NCBI GenBank assembly: GCA_963753385.1
Contig: CAVWCC010000010.1
Location: 248,001-312,000, forward strand
Direction of reading: 5' to 3'
DNA: 64,000 bases
Source of the DNA: JALZKA01 sp963753385
GTDB lineage: Bacteria; Actinomycetota; Thermoleophilia; Solirubrobacterales; 70-9
The notes under the pieces were generated by a model that worked only from the letters and a program-made list of their open reading frames with translations, ran no database searches and was not told the DNA's origin. Positions 1-7,712 of this stretch are shown in pieces. Position 1 is the first letter of the stretch. Every line of letters starts with the position of its first letter. A program made the translations under genes and the position numbers.

Positions 1-125
1 TCGACGCGCAGCTCGACGAGCGAGGTCTTTGCACCGGACGTAGCCGGGAGCAGGAACAGCAGGGTTGCGGCAAGCGCCAGCGCTGCCGCCGTGACGCCGG
101 CGACCGGCGCGGTGATTTCTCTCAT
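1..125 (-). CDS. Secreted protein, N-terminus only (cut by window edge)
   Basis: Only the first ~41 codons are present, reading leftwards from an ATG at 125. They encode a typical signal peptide: a short charged start (MREITAPV), an alanine/leucine-rich hydrophobic core and a likely cleavage site near PATSGAKT. The gene lies directly behind a cobalamin riboswitch, so the product probably serves B12 or corrinoid uptake, for instance a surface binding protein of the transcobalamin-like/DUF4430 type. The function is inferred from the riboswitch alone because the mature domain lies outside the window. AGGAAAGG about 14 bases upstream may act as the ribosome binding site. Confidence 0.6.
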   Translation of the reverse strand, partial: MREITAPVAGVTAAALALAATLLFLLPATSGAKTSLVELRV

Positions 126-160
126 GGGAGCCACCCTTTCCTCGAGGGGTTGAAACGGCT

Positions 161-327
161 GCCGCGGGCAGGTCTCCTGGCTCCCGGCTTCGGGGCCGCG
201 CCTTCCCGGGTTGCTAGGGCTCCCCAGTGGCTTCGTGCGACCCCTCGTCGCCGGTCACAGTGGCGGGACCGCGCCGGTTTCTCACCGGACTTCCCTTGAC
301 CACGCGGCCTTATTGACCGGGCCAGTC
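161..327 (-). promoter_or_regulatory. Cobalamin (adenosylcobalamin) riboswitch
   Basis: Read on the minus strand, this segment carries the conserved B12-riboswitch pieces in order: GGGAAGTCCGGTGAGAAACC, then GCCACTG, then AAGCCACTGG, and near the 3' end GGAGACCTGCC. It ends ~36 bases before the start codon of the secreted protein on the same strand. The element is expected to repress expression when adenosylcobalamin is abundant. The match is to the sequence core; folding was not computed. Confidence 0.93.
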
Positions 328-358
328 TACACCCGGCATACCCAGCGCTGCGAGCGCG

Positions 359-1720
359 TCAGGCCGGGATGTTGTGGTTGCCGCTGATCAGGCCGTTCGG
401 GTCGTAGCGGCGCTTCACCTCGCGGAGCCGGTCGAGCGTCTCGGGCGCGAAGATCGAGTCCGCGTTCGTCGGCCGATCAGCGAAGTTGAAGTAGACGCTC
501 CCCGTCGCCCACGGCTGGAGCGCGTCGCAGACGGCGTCGATCTGACGGTCGATCGCTGCGCCCATCTCCGGGCTCATCGGCAGGCCGATGCCGCAGAACA
601 CGTACTGGGCGTCGAGGTGCGAGAGCGCGCCGCCTCCTTCCGCCGGCTCGCCGAGCGCGCCGCCGCACTGACGCAGCTCAGCGGAGAGGAGCGGCGAACC
701 GGACTCCGGGCCACCCGTCTCGATGAACGCGTCGACGGCCTCCTGCGGCGCCTCGCGGAGCGACGTCGTGTAGACGAGGCCGGGCACCGGCTCCTCGGGC
801 TCCATGTGCACCCTGGGGAGCTCCGAGGGAGGCATGGTCTCGAATGTGTCCATCACCGGGTCGCCCAGCTCGCGCATCGGCTGGACCAGCTCGGCTCCCT
901 CCGATTCCGGCCCCGCGTAGCAGGCGCCGATCGTGATCAACGGCCTGTCCTGGAGCGGCTCGGGGATCATCGGCAGCGGCGGCAGCTGCAGGAACCGCAC
1001 GATCGTCGTGACGTCGACTGGGAGGTCGTTCGCCCAATCGAAGTACCGGCTGACGATCTCGCTCGTCCGCTCGTCGGCGGGATAGATCGCGCTTCCAGCG
1101 AACACCTCGCGCAGCGGGACGAGGTCGTACTCGATCGCGGTGACGACGCCGAAGCTGCCGCCCCCGCCGCGCAGTGCCCAGAACAGGTCGGCGTCGTTGG
1201 AGGCGTCGACGCGGCGCTGCTCGCCGTCAGCGGTCACCAGCTCGACCGCCCGCACGCTGTTGCAGGCGAGGCCGTAGGCGCGGGCGCACCAGCCGAAGCC
1301 GCCGCCGGTCGTGTAGCCGACGATCCCGATGTCCGGGGCCGAGCCCGAGAGGTTGGCGAGGCCGTGCTCGCCGGCGGCGGGATTCGCCTCCATCCAGAGC
1401 ACCCCGGCCTCGTAGCGGCCGGTGCCGCTCTCGGGATCGACCTCGATGCCCTTCATGCGCTCCATCCGCAGCAGGAGAGATCCGTCCAGCGGGCCGCGCG
1501 CTCCAGCGCCGTGGCCGGTGCCCTGGGCCGCTACTCCGAGCCCGTTGGCTCGCGCGAAGTTGATCGCCGCGGAGACATCGTCAGCGGTCTCTGGGTAGGC
1601 GACCAGCGCCGGATTCTGGTCGGCCGCGAGGTTCCAGGCGACGCGCGCATCGTCCCAACCGTCGTCGCTCGGCTTCACCACCTTCCCAGCGAAGGTCCCG
1701 TTCAGCGTTGCTGTCTCCAC
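359..1720 (-). CDS. FAD-binding oxidoreductase, berberine-bridge-enzyme (BBE) type
   Basis: This 453-residue flavoprotein has the PCMH-type FAD domain (about residues 35-205) followed by the BBE C-terminal segment ending YDPNGLISGNHNIPA. TGHGAGA (about residues 67-73) contains the histidine that carries 8-alpha-linked FAD in this family. The second, cysteinyl attachment site of bicovalent members seems absent: the corresponding stretch reads SGSAPDIG. Members oxidise alcohols, sugars or alkaloid-like compounds with oxygen or another acceptor; the substrate cannot be told here. There is no signal peptide, so it is probably cytoplasmic. The start is GTG at 1720, five bases after GGGAGGAG. It is divergent from the DUF2252 gene. 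Confidence 0.88.
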   Translation of the reverse strand: METATLNGTFAGKVVKPSDDGWDDARVAWNLAADQNPALVAYPETADDVSAAINFARANGLGVAAQGTGHGAGARGPLDGSLLLRMERMKGIEVDPESGTGRYEAGVLWMEANPAAGEHGLANLSGSAPDIGIVGYTTGGGFGWCARAYGLACNSVRAVELVTADGEQRRVDASNDADLFWALRGGGGSFGVVTAIEYDLVPLREVFAGSAIYPADERTSEIVSRYFDWANDLPVDVTTIVRFLQLPPLPMIPEPLQDRPLITIGACYAGPESEGAELVQPMRELGDPVMDTFETMPPSELPRVHMEPEEPVPGLVYTTSLREAPQEAVDAFIETGGPESGSPLLSAELRQCGGALGEPAEGGGALSHLDAQYVFCGIGLPMSPEMGAAIDRQIDAVCDALQPWATGSVYFNFADRPTNADSIFAPETLDRLREVKRRYDPNGLISGNHNIPA

Positions 1721-1839
1721 CTCTGCTCCTCCCGTCGATTCGGAAAACGCCCCTTCGCCCCGATCCTAGTCCGCGCGCCTGAGTTGCGCTCGGAGCCGAA
1801 GCGGAATTATCGCCTTGCTTGGAGGGGGATACTTTTGCC

Positions 1840-3273
1840 ATGAATCGGCGCGCCACGGTTGCGTCACTGCCCAACCCGGAATACCTCGCGCCGCGCTCGC
1901 CCGCCGAATGCGCAGCGCGGGGGCGGAGCGCGCGCGAGCAGGTCCCGCACGAGCATCATGCGGCGTGGGCCCCAGCGGCGAACAGGGCTGATCCCGTCGC
2001 GATTCTCGAGCGACAGGCTGAGCAACGCATCCCGGACCTTGTGCCGATTCGGCACCAGCGAATGGCGATCTCGGCGTTCGCGTTCTATCGCGGCGGGGCC
2101 GGGATCATGGCCGCCGATCTGGCGGCCATGCCCCACAGCGGGCTCCCTGCGCAGCTTTGCGGCGACGCTCACCTGCTCAATTTCGGGATGTTCGAGACAC
2201 CTGAACGGACGTTGATCTTCGGGCTCAACGACTTCGATGAGACGCTTCCCGGTCCATTCGATTGGGACGTAAGACGGCTTGCCGCCAGCGTCGAGATCGC
2301 CGGCCGGGACCTGGGGTTCGGCGCCGACTCGCGAAGGCAGGCGGTTCTCGCGACCGTGCGGTCATACAGGGAGGCGCTCTCGGAGTTCGCCGAGGAGGGC
2401 CACCTGGGTGTGTGGTACGCCCGCCTTCCGGCCGAGGACCTGCAAAATCGACTTGGCGAGCTGGCCGATCATGAGTCGGGCAAGGCGGTCAAGAAGAGCA
2501 TCCGCAAGGCGCTACGGCACGATCACATTCGGGCGTTCGATCGTCTGGTTACGGACGACGACGGTGGACTCAGGTTCGTGAGCACGCCGCCACTGCTCGT
2601 GCCGGTCGAGGAGTTGCTCGACGCCGGCCAGCGTGCGCAGTACGTGGAGGTGGTCCGGTCCTTCCTGCGCCAGTACCGCGAGAGCCTGCCGCCGGACCGC
2701 CGGACGCTGGTCGAGTCCTACCGGTTCGTCCACATCGCTCGGAAGGTGGTTGGGGTAGGGAGCGTCGGCACGCGCTGTTGGGCCGTCCTGCTGGTGGGAC
2801 ACAGCCCTGAGGACCCCCTCATCCTGCAGCTGAAGGAAGCACCACGATCGGTGCTCGCGCCCTACCTCGGCGACACGGCCTATGAGTCGCAGGGCCGAAG
2901 AGTGGTCGAGGGCCAACGGCTCATGCAGGCGGCGAGTGACCCATTGCTCGGCTGGTACCACCTCGAAGGGTGGGACGGGCAGCACCGCAGCTTCTACGTG
3001 CGCCAGCTCTGGGACGGCAAGGCTTCCGTCGATCTCTCGAAGCTGAGTCCGATCGGCATGCAGGTCTACGGCGAGAACTGCGGCTGGACGCTTGCCCGCG
3101 GCCATGCCCGTTCGGGCGACCGCGTCGCATTGGCTGCCTACGTGGGCGAGGACGACGCCTTCGATCAGGCAATCGCGGCCTTCGCGGCCGCCTACGCGGA
3201 TACCAACGAGGCCGACCACCAGCGGTTTCTCGACGCGATCAGCGACGGGCGAATCGCCGCAGCGGACTCGTAA
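1840..3273 (+). CDS. DUF2252 family protein
   Basis: This is a 477-residue member of DUF2252, a family common in Actinobacteria with a distant protein-kinase/APH-like fold and no firmly known reaction. Visible family motifs are the FAFYRGGAGIMAADL segment, LCGDAHLLNFG (kinase-like catalytic region) and FGLNDFDETLPGPFDWDVRR. I chose ATG at 1840, preceded by GGAGGGGG; the frame is open to a TTG at 1819, but that overlaps the ribosome binding site. There is no signal peptide or membrane segment. It is a single gene, divergent from the BBE flavoprotein and convergent with the next gene. Confidence 0.9.
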   Translation: MNRRATVASLPNPEYLAPRSPAECAARGRSAREQVPHEHHAAWAPAANRADPVAILERQAEQRIPDLVPIRHQRMAISAFAFYRGGAGIMAADLAAMPHSGLPAQLCGDAHLLNFGMFETPERTLIFGLNDFDETLPGPFDWDVRRLAASVEIAGRDLGFGADSRRQAVLATVRSYREALSEFAEEGHLGVWYARLPAEDLQNRLGELADHESGKAVKKSIRKALRHDHIRAFDRLVTDDDGGLRFVSTPPLLVPVEELLDAGQRAQYVEVVRSFLRQYRESLPPDRRTLVESYRFVHIARKVVGVGSVGTRCWAVLLVGHSPEDPLILQLKEAPRSVLAPYLGDTAYESQGRRVVEGQRLMQAASDPLLGWYHLEGWDGQHRSFYVRQLWDGKASVDLSKLSPIGMQVYGENCGWTLARGHARSGDRVALAAYVGEDDAFDQAIAAFAAAYADTNEADHQRFLDAISDGRIAAADS

Positions 3274-3329
3274 CCGGTCTCCGAGCCGACCTACGGCGCC
3301 GGCGGGTCGTAGGGCCGGCCCTCAGAAGG

Positions 3330-3719
3330 TCAGTCGGTCTTGCGGTCCTCGACCTTGGCGACGAGCTGCTCGTAGGCCTCGGGCATGGCCTTCTTCATGC
3401 GCGAGAGCTCCCAGTGCTCGATCTTGATCAGCTTGATGTCCGCGGTGGAGGAGACGGTCGCCGAGCGCTCGGAGTGCTCGAGCAGGCCCTGCTCGCCGAA
3501 CACGTCGCCGGGCCCGAGGTCGGCCAGGTGCTCGCCCTCCCGCTCGACCTTGGCGGTGCCGGACTCGATCGCGTAGAAGTGATTCGAGAAGCCGCCCTCG
3601 CGGACGATCTCCTTGCCAGCGGGCCACTCCTCGAGCGTCGCGAACGGGGCGATCTTGGCGAGCGCCTCGTCGGGCACCTCGGCAAACAGGGGGATTCGCT
3701 TCAGCTGGCTGACGTCCAT
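3330..3719 (-). CDS. Cyclic-nucleotide-binding domain protein
   Basis: This 129-residue protein is essentially one cyclic-nucleotide-binding (CAP_ED) domain: LKRIPLFAEVPDEALAKIAP at the N-terminus, then the beta-roll with EIVREG and the phosphate-binding-cassette-like GDVFGEQGLLEHSERSATV. The canonical cassette arginine appears to be in SERSAT. There is no DNA-binding helix-turn-helix after it, so it is not a complete CRP regulator; it probably acts as a small cAMP-sensing or pseudo-sensor subunit. ATG at 3719 begins the domain directly; the open frame upstream to 3935 is arginine/serine-rich and looks non-coding. Confidence 0.85.
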   Translation of the reverse strand: MDVSQLKRIPLFAEVPDEALAKIAPFATLEEWPAGKEIVREGGFSNHFYAIESGTAKVEREGEHLADLGPGDVFGEQGLLEHSERSATVSSTADIKLIKIEHWELSRMKKAMPEAYEQLVAKVEDRKTD

Positions 3720-3796
3720 GGTCGGGCAACCTAACCGATTTCGCTGGGAGGTCGAGCAGGATCTGTAGAGAAGGACGCTCCCGCTAGCTTCGTGAC

Positions 3797-4843
3797 GTGG
3801 CCGTCGAGCGGGTCCTGAGCGAGCGCGAGCTGAACCGGGCAGTCCTGGCGCGGCAGCTCCTGCTGGAGCGCTCGAGCCTGTCGCCGCCGAAGGCGCTCGA
3901 GCGCATCGGCGGGATCCAGGCGCAGTACGCGCCATCCATGTACATCGGGTTGTGGTCGCGGCTCGAGGGGTTCGAGCGGGAGGCCCTCGACAGCGCGCTC
4001 GAGCGCCGGTCGGTGGTGCAGGCGACCCTGATGCGCGCGACGATCCACCTGGTCTCCGCGCGCGACTACTGGCCGTTCGAGGTCGCGGTCGCGAAGACGC
4101 GGCGCGAAGGCTGGCTCAAGTACGGCTCCCGCGCCACCGAGACGAACGCCCGCGAGATGGCCGGACTGGCGCGGACGATCGAGGCGAAGATGCGCGGCGG
4201 CGAGCTGACGCGCAAGGAGATCCAGGAGGTCACCGGGGATGCGATGCGCACCAACGGGGTCGGGATGTGGATCGACCTGGTGCGGGTCCCGCCGTCGGGC
4301 ACGTGGGAGCGCCGGCGCGCCGACCTCTACGCGCTCGCCGAGGACCGGGTGGGCCCCGCAAGGGTGGAGGCCGACGCTGCGCTCGAGCGGCTGGTCCGTG
4401 CGTATCTGACTGGGTTCGGGCCGGCGACGCCCCCGGAGATCGCCGACTGGGCGGGGCTTGGGGTCCGGACCGTGAGCGGGGCGCTGGGTGAGATCAAGCT
4501 GCGCCGGTTCCGCACCGAGTCCGGAGACGAGCTGGTCGACCTGCCGCGGCTGCCGCTGCCCGATCCCGAGACGCCGGCCCCGCCGCGCTTCATCCCGATC
4601 TGGGACGCGAGCCTGCTCGCCCACTGCCGCCGGGCGCAGATCCTGCCCGAGGCATTCCGGCCGCGCGTGTTCAGCACGAAGACGCCGCAGTCGGTGTCCA
4701 CCTTCATCGTCGACGGGCAGGTCGCCGGGACCTGGCGCTACGAGAGGGGCAGGGTGAAGCTCGACCCGTTCCGCAAGCTCACCGGCGGCGAGCGCAAGGC
4801 GCTCGATGCCGAGGCCGAGGGCCTGGAAGCGCTGCACGCCTGA
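3797..4843 (+). CDS. Winged-helix DNA-binding protein (HTH_42 / AlkZ-YcaQ-like)
   Basis: This 348-residue protein belongs to the winged-helix family that includes the DNA glycosylases AlkZ/YcaQ, which unhook bulky or crosslinked alkylated bases. Recognisable segments are LNRAVLARQLLLER near the start, the IGGIQAQYAPSMYIGLWSRL motif, and LMRATIHLVSARDYWPF. The C-terminal half (IWDASLLAHCRRA, FSTKTPQSVSTFIVDGQVAG) is also typical. The QxQ-like pair in this family lies near GIQAQY. It starts at GTG 3797 and converges on the DUF4396 gene with a 3-bp gap. Whether it excises bases or only binds DNA is open. Confidence 0.85.
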   Translation: MAVERVLSERELNRAVLARQLLLERSSLSPPKALERIGGIQAQYAPSMYIGLWSRLEGFEREALDSALERRSVVQATLMRATIHLVSARDYWPFEVAVAKTRREGWLKYGSRATETNAREMAGLARTIEAKMRGGELTRKEIQEVTGDAMRTNGVGMWIDLVRVPPSGTWERRRADLYALAEDRVGPARVEADAALERLVRAYLTGFGPATPPEIADWAGLGVRTVSGALGEIKLRRFRTESGDELVDLPRLPLPDPETPAPPRFIPIWDASLLAHCRRAQILPEAFRPRVFSTKTPQSVSTFIVDGQVAGTWRYERGRVKLDPFRKLTGGERKALDAEAEGLEALHA

Positions 4844-4846
4844 GCG

Positions 4847-5419
4847 TCAGCCGATGGCCTCGGCCAGAAGCACGGCGGCGCCGAACACCGCGCCGGCGAC
4901 GACCGCCGCGGCGACCAGCTTCTCCGGGGGGCCGCCGTGGATCCCGGTCTCGTGGACCGCGGCGTGGCCCTTGCCGCGGGCGAGCAGCCAGCGGTTGACC
5001 GGCACGGTCACGATGAAGGCGATCACGAGCGCGGCCGAGAGCGAGCCCCAGAACAGGACGTCGCCGAGCCCGGCGTCCATCGCGCCGGGGATCAGCAGGA
5101 TCAGCGCGTTGTCGACGACCTCCATCGTCGCGATCGAGAGCGTGTCGGACGCAAGCGCGATCGGAATCACGACGGAGAGCGCCAAGCCGGCGCGAAGCAG
5201 GGGCCAGCTCGTCAGCGCGTAGCCGAACAGGAATGCGAGGCCGATCGCCAGGGCGATCGTCGCGAAGTCCGTCCAGCCGAGGGCGGTGCCGATCGCGATC
5301 CCGGCGACCTCGCCGATCGCGCAGCCGGTCAGGCAGTGGAGGGTCGCGCTGACGGCCAGGCCGGTGAGAGCGGTGCCCTCGGTGGGCATCTCGTGCTGGT
5401 GCTCAGCGTGGGCTTCCAT
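4847..5419 (-). CDS. DUF4396 membrane protein
   Basis: This is a ~190-residue integral membrane protein with about five to six hydrophobic helices (TGLAVSATLHCLTGCAIGEV, FATIALAIGLAFLFGYAL, AGLALSVVIPIALASDTLSI, VLFWGSLSAALVIAFIV and a C-terminal VAAAVVAGAVFGAAVLL). The N-terminus is histidine/glutamate-rich (MEAHAEHQHEMP) and the first helix has CLTGCAIGE, suggesting metal contact. DUF4396 proteins often travel with copper genes. ATG at 5419 is chosen; an in-frame ATG at 5437 would lie inside the CsoR-like operator. That operator upstream supports control by copper or another CsoR-sensed metal. Confidence 0.82.
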   Translation of the reverse strand: MEAHAEHQHEMPTEGTALTGLAVSATLHCLTGCAIGEVAGIAIGTALGWTDFATIALAIGLAFLFGYALTSWPLLRAGLALSVVIPIALASDTLSIATMEVVDNALILLIPGAMDAGLGDVLFWGSLSAALVIAFIVTVPVNRWLLARGKGHAAVHETGIHGGPPEKLVAAAVVAGAVFGAAVLLAEAIG

Positions 5420-5435
5420 CGCGCGGAAGCGTACC

Positions 5436-5452
5436 ATACCCCCTAGGGGTAT
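5436..5452. promoter_or_regulatory. CsoR-like metal operator
   Basis: ATACCCCCTAGGGGTAT is a perfect 7-bp inverted repeat (ATACCCC/GGGGTAT) around CTA. G/C-rich palindromes ending in ATACCC/GGGTAT are typical of CsoR-family copper-sensing repressors. It sits 16 bp upstream of the DUF4396 start and just after the stop codon of the preceding lipoprotein gene, so it would give DUF4396 its own promoter. No csoR gene lies in the window. Confidence 0.7.
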
Positions 5453-5455
5453 GAA

Positions 5456-6016
5456 CTACGAGAGTGCTTGGCCGCTCGCGTCGAGGACGAGCCAGAGGCC
5501 GCCGAACTCGGACACGTTGTGGCAGAGGACCTCTCCCGGCCCCTCGTGCGCGTAGTAGTAGAGCGGCTGACCCGCGTAGGTGACCTGGGTGGTGCCGTCG
5601 TCGCGCTCGGTCGTGCCGAGCAGGCTCTTGTCGGCGGCGCCCGATGCGACGGGCTCGCCGTCGGTCAGCACCGGCGGCCACGCCGCGGCGCAGTCGCCGT
5701 AGCACTCCGGCGTCGAGGTCGTCTCCCTGTCGAAGAGGTAGATCGCCTGGTTCGAGCCGTCGAAGATGACGTCGCCGAACTGGCTCGAGGACACGGTGAT
5801 CTCCGTACCGGGCTTCGGTTCCAGCTTCTCGTCCTTCGCCCCGCTCTCCTCGTCGGTCCCTTCAGCGCCTCCGGTCTGGACGCCGCCGCCGTAGGGGCTG
5901 CCAGACTGCGCCGGCGCCGTGGAGCCGCCAGCCTCGCCGTCGTCATCGTCGCCGCACGCCACGAAGACGAGCGACGCTCCGAGGGCAACGATGGCCAGAA
6001 GGCGTGCGGGTCGCAT
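5456..6016 (-). CDS. Secreted-repeat lipoprotein (Lipoprotein_15, COG4315)
   Basis: This is a 186-residue lipoprotein. The signal peptide LLAIVALGASLVFVAC has a lipobox ending in cysteine ~21, followed by an acidic GDDDDGE linker and a Gly/Ser-rich spacer. The C-terminal half carries the paired secreted repeat of unknown function: FGDVIFDGSNQAIYLFDRE with CYGDCAAAWPPVLT, and VTYAGQPLYYYAHE. The repeat binds no known ligand; relatives are surface-exposed and sometimes co-regulated with redox or metal stress. It lies upstream of DUF4396 on the same strand, but the operator between them suggests separate control. Confidence 0.88.
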   Translation of the reverse strand: MRPARLLAIVALGASLVFVACGDDDDGEAGGSTAPAQSGSPYGGGVQTGGAEGTDEESGAKDEKLEPKPGTEITVSSSQFGDVIFDGSNQAIYLFDRETTSTPECYGDCAAAWPPVLTDGEPVASGAADKSLLGTTERDDGTTQVTYAGQPLYYYAHEGPGEVLCHNVSEFGGLWLVLDASGQALS

Positions 6017-6065
6017 GCCCCCTAAGTCAAGGGGACCGGGAAAGCGTTACGCGGCCGACGAGCGC

Positions 6066-6419
6066 TCAGTCGTCGTCCAACTCCGACTCGCCGGACTCGT
6101 CCTCGCCGGCACCGTCGTCGTCAGTTGCCGTGTCAAGGGGCTGGAAGCCTCCGCCCACGTGCACTTCGACCTGGGAGCCGTCGTCCTTTTGGACCTCGAC
6201 CTCGTAGACACCGGCGCCGTCGCCGTCCTGTAGCTCGATCTCGGTGACGGTTCCACCGCCGACCATGTCGAGCGCCGCGGCCTTCGCCTGCTCGGCGTTG
6301 GGCCCGGTCACCGGCGCCTCGGAGTCGCCGCCTCCGATCGCGCTCGCGACGGCCACGCCGGCGGCCGCGAGGGCGGCGGCCACGGCCGCGATCGTCACCG
6401 TTTTCCGGCTGATGCTCAC
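6066..6419 (-). CDS. PepSY-domain secreted protein
   Basis: This 117-residue exported protein has one N-terminal signal/anchor helix (VTIAAVAAALAAAGVAVASA) and then a PepSY-like domain: NAEQAKAAALDMVGGGTVTEIELQ with YEVEVQKDDGSQVEVHV. It ends in a very acidic tail (GAGEDESGESELDDD). PepSY domains are small extracytoplasmic modules thought to modulate proteases or bind cations. I set the start at GTG 6419 because AAGGAGG lies nine bases upstream; the longer open frame to 6479 has no such site. Confidence 0.82.
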   Translation of the reverse strand: MSISRKTVTIAAVAAALAAAGVAVASAIGGGDSEAPVTGPNAEQAKAAALDMVGGGTVTEIELQDGDGAGVYEVEVQKDDGSQVEVHVGGGFQPLDTATDDDGAGEDESGESELDDD

Positions 6420-6528
6420 TTGAATCGTCCTCCTTGGTGCACCTGTTCCGCTTCTACGCCGTCGAGATGAAATGACCATGAACGTGCGCGACCCGGCGGC
6501 TAGTGGAGAGCGGCTCCTGAAACGACGA

Positions 6529-6551
6529 AACCCCGCTCCAGGAGCGAGGTT
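6529..6551 (-). terminator. Terminator hairpin behind tRNA-Glu
   Basis: On the minus strand AACCTCGCTCC and GGAGCGGGGTT pair over ten to eleven bases (one G-U) around a tiny loop, followed by TTTCGTCGTTTC. It begins 8 bp after the tRNA 3' end and is the only clear intrinsic-terminator-like hairpin noticed beside the tRNA genes. Confidence 0.75.
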
Positions 6552-6558
6552 CCAGTAG

Positions 6559-6631
6559 CACCGCTACGGGGATTCGAACCCCGGTTTCCGGACTGAGAAT
6601 CCGGCGTCCTAGTCCCCTAGACGATAGCGGC
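6559..6631 (-). tRNA. tRNA-Glu (CTC anticodon)
   Basis: This 73-base tRNA has acceptor arms GCCGCTA/TAGCGGT (G-U at the first pair), a D arm containing CTAGGGGACTAG, anticodon stem CCGGA/TCCGG around loop TTCTCAG (anticodon CTC, reading GAG), and T arm CGGGGTTCGAATCCCCG. No CCA is encoded. Confidence 0.95.
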
Positions 6632-6676
6632 AGGGTCGCTCGATGTTAGCAACGGTTTCGAGCCGTTTTCGGCCTG

Positions 6677-7576
6677 TCAGGAGCCCGTGCGACGGGCGTG
6701 TGAGAGCGTGTAGACGTCCGGCCGGTAGCGCAGTACCGGGTCGCTCGAAGCCTCGATTCCGTCCACGAGTCGCATCGGGTCGTAGACGATTCCGTCGTCC
6801 GCGTCCTCGTCGATTCCAGTCACCTCGAGCGTGCCGACGGTCACTCGGTCGCGGTCGTCGGGCCACTCGTCCGATGGGTCGTCCGGGTTGTCCCCGGCGC
6901 CGGCGATCTGCACCTCGAGGAGCATGCGGACGGGCGCGCGGGCGAGTCGCTCCCGCAACTCGTCGAAGAGCCAGTTCCGGCCGCGCTCCCTCGCCTCTTC
7001 CTTCGAAACGTCGGGCTCGTCCACCGTCGGGTGCCACGTGTAGCGGACGAAGCGCTGGCCCCCTGAGGCATCGAGCCACTTGAACGCGTGGAACGGGAAG
7101 TAGCGGCGCGCGGCGAAGCTGGCGAGTCGCCGGGCCTCGACGTCGGCCTCGCGGAGCCGGGGAATCGCCCTCGGATGGCGGATCAGGAACCCGGGAAGCC
7201 GCAGCAGACTTCGCAGGTTGCGCTCGGAGACGGCCAGGGCGGCGAAGAAGCCCTGCTCGTCGGGAAACGGGAAGTGCGGGAGCGTCTGGGCGAGGATGTC
7301 GGTTGCCGAGCCGTCCGGGAGCTGGAAGCTGACCGCGAGCCCGCGGACGTCGGGCGCGTAGTCGGGGACGTTGGGATTACCGCCGCCGTTCGAGAAGCGG
7401 ACCTTCGCCGGGACCGGCGCCTGCATGTGGCCGGCGCGGGTAAGCCGGGCCGCCTCCGGCGTCGGGGTGAAGGAACCGACGCAGTGAATGCCCTTAGCGT
7501 GCAGCGCTCGGTGCCGATCGTGGGCGCCGAACCGCGCGTGGATGTGCCGCATCGCCTGGTCCGGGCTGGTGGCCAT
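6677..7576 (-). CDS. Small catalase-family peroxidase (SrpA-like)
   Basis: This 299-residue haem protein of the catalase superfamily is much shorter than a typical catalase (~480+). Distal histidine region: DRHRALHAKGIHCVGSF. Haem-pocket segment: VRFSNGGGNPNVPDYAPDVRG, with the asparagine equivalent present. Proximal side: DPMRLVDGIEASSDPVLRYR, then YTLSHARR, whose tyrosine should be the fifth haem ligand. Short members are haem-dependent peroxidases acting on H2O2 or organic peroxides, with weak catalase activity. No signal peptide, so cytoplasmic. It lies 27 bp downstream of tRNA-Leu on the same strand. Confidence 0.88.
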   Translation of the reverse strand: MATSPDQAMRHIHARFGAHDRHRALHAKGIHCVGSFTPTPEAARLTRAGHMQAPVPAKVRFSNGGGNPNVPDYAPDVRGLAVSFQLPDGSATDILAQTLPHFPFPDEQGFFAALAVSERNLRSLLRLPGFLIRHPRAIPRLREADVEARRLASFAARRYFPFHAFKWLDASGGQRFVRYTWHPTVDEPDVSKEEARERGRNWLFDELRERLARAPVRMLLEVQIAGAGDNPDDPSDEWPDDRDRVTVGTLEVTGIDEDADDGIVYDPMRLVDGIEASSDPVLRYRPDVYTLSHARRTGS

Positions 7577-7603
7577 GGACCGACCCTAGCGTGCGTGAGT
7601 AGA

Positions 7604-7687
7604 TGCGGCTGGTGGGATTCGAACCCACACGTCCGTTAGGACACGACCACCTGAAGATCGCGAGTCTGCCGATTCCTCCACAGCCGC
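7604..7687 (-). tRNA. tRNA-Leu (CAG anticodon)
   Basis: This 84-base class II tRNA has acceptor GCGGCTG/CAGCCGC with discriminator A, anticodon stem CGATC/GGTCG around loop TTCAGGT (anticodon CAG, reading CTG), a variable arm built on GTCC/GGAC, and T arm GTGGGTTCGAATCCCAC. No CCA is encoded. The broken HTH/LAGLIDADG-like gene lies immediately upstream. Confidence 0.95.
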
Positions 7688-7712
7688 GGGAGAGTTCAAA
7701 AATACACGGGGA

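Noticed and set aside
374..1843. A 489-codon plus-strand frame over the BBE flavoprotein
   Set aside because: The minus-strand protein has clear FAD and BBE motifs and a good ribosome binding site; the plus-strand frame has neither.
3274..3329. Hairpin-like GC-rich gap between DUF2252 and the cyclic-nucleotide-binding gene as a bidirectional terminator
   Set aside because: Only 5-bp complementary arms are visible and there is no T-run on either strand.
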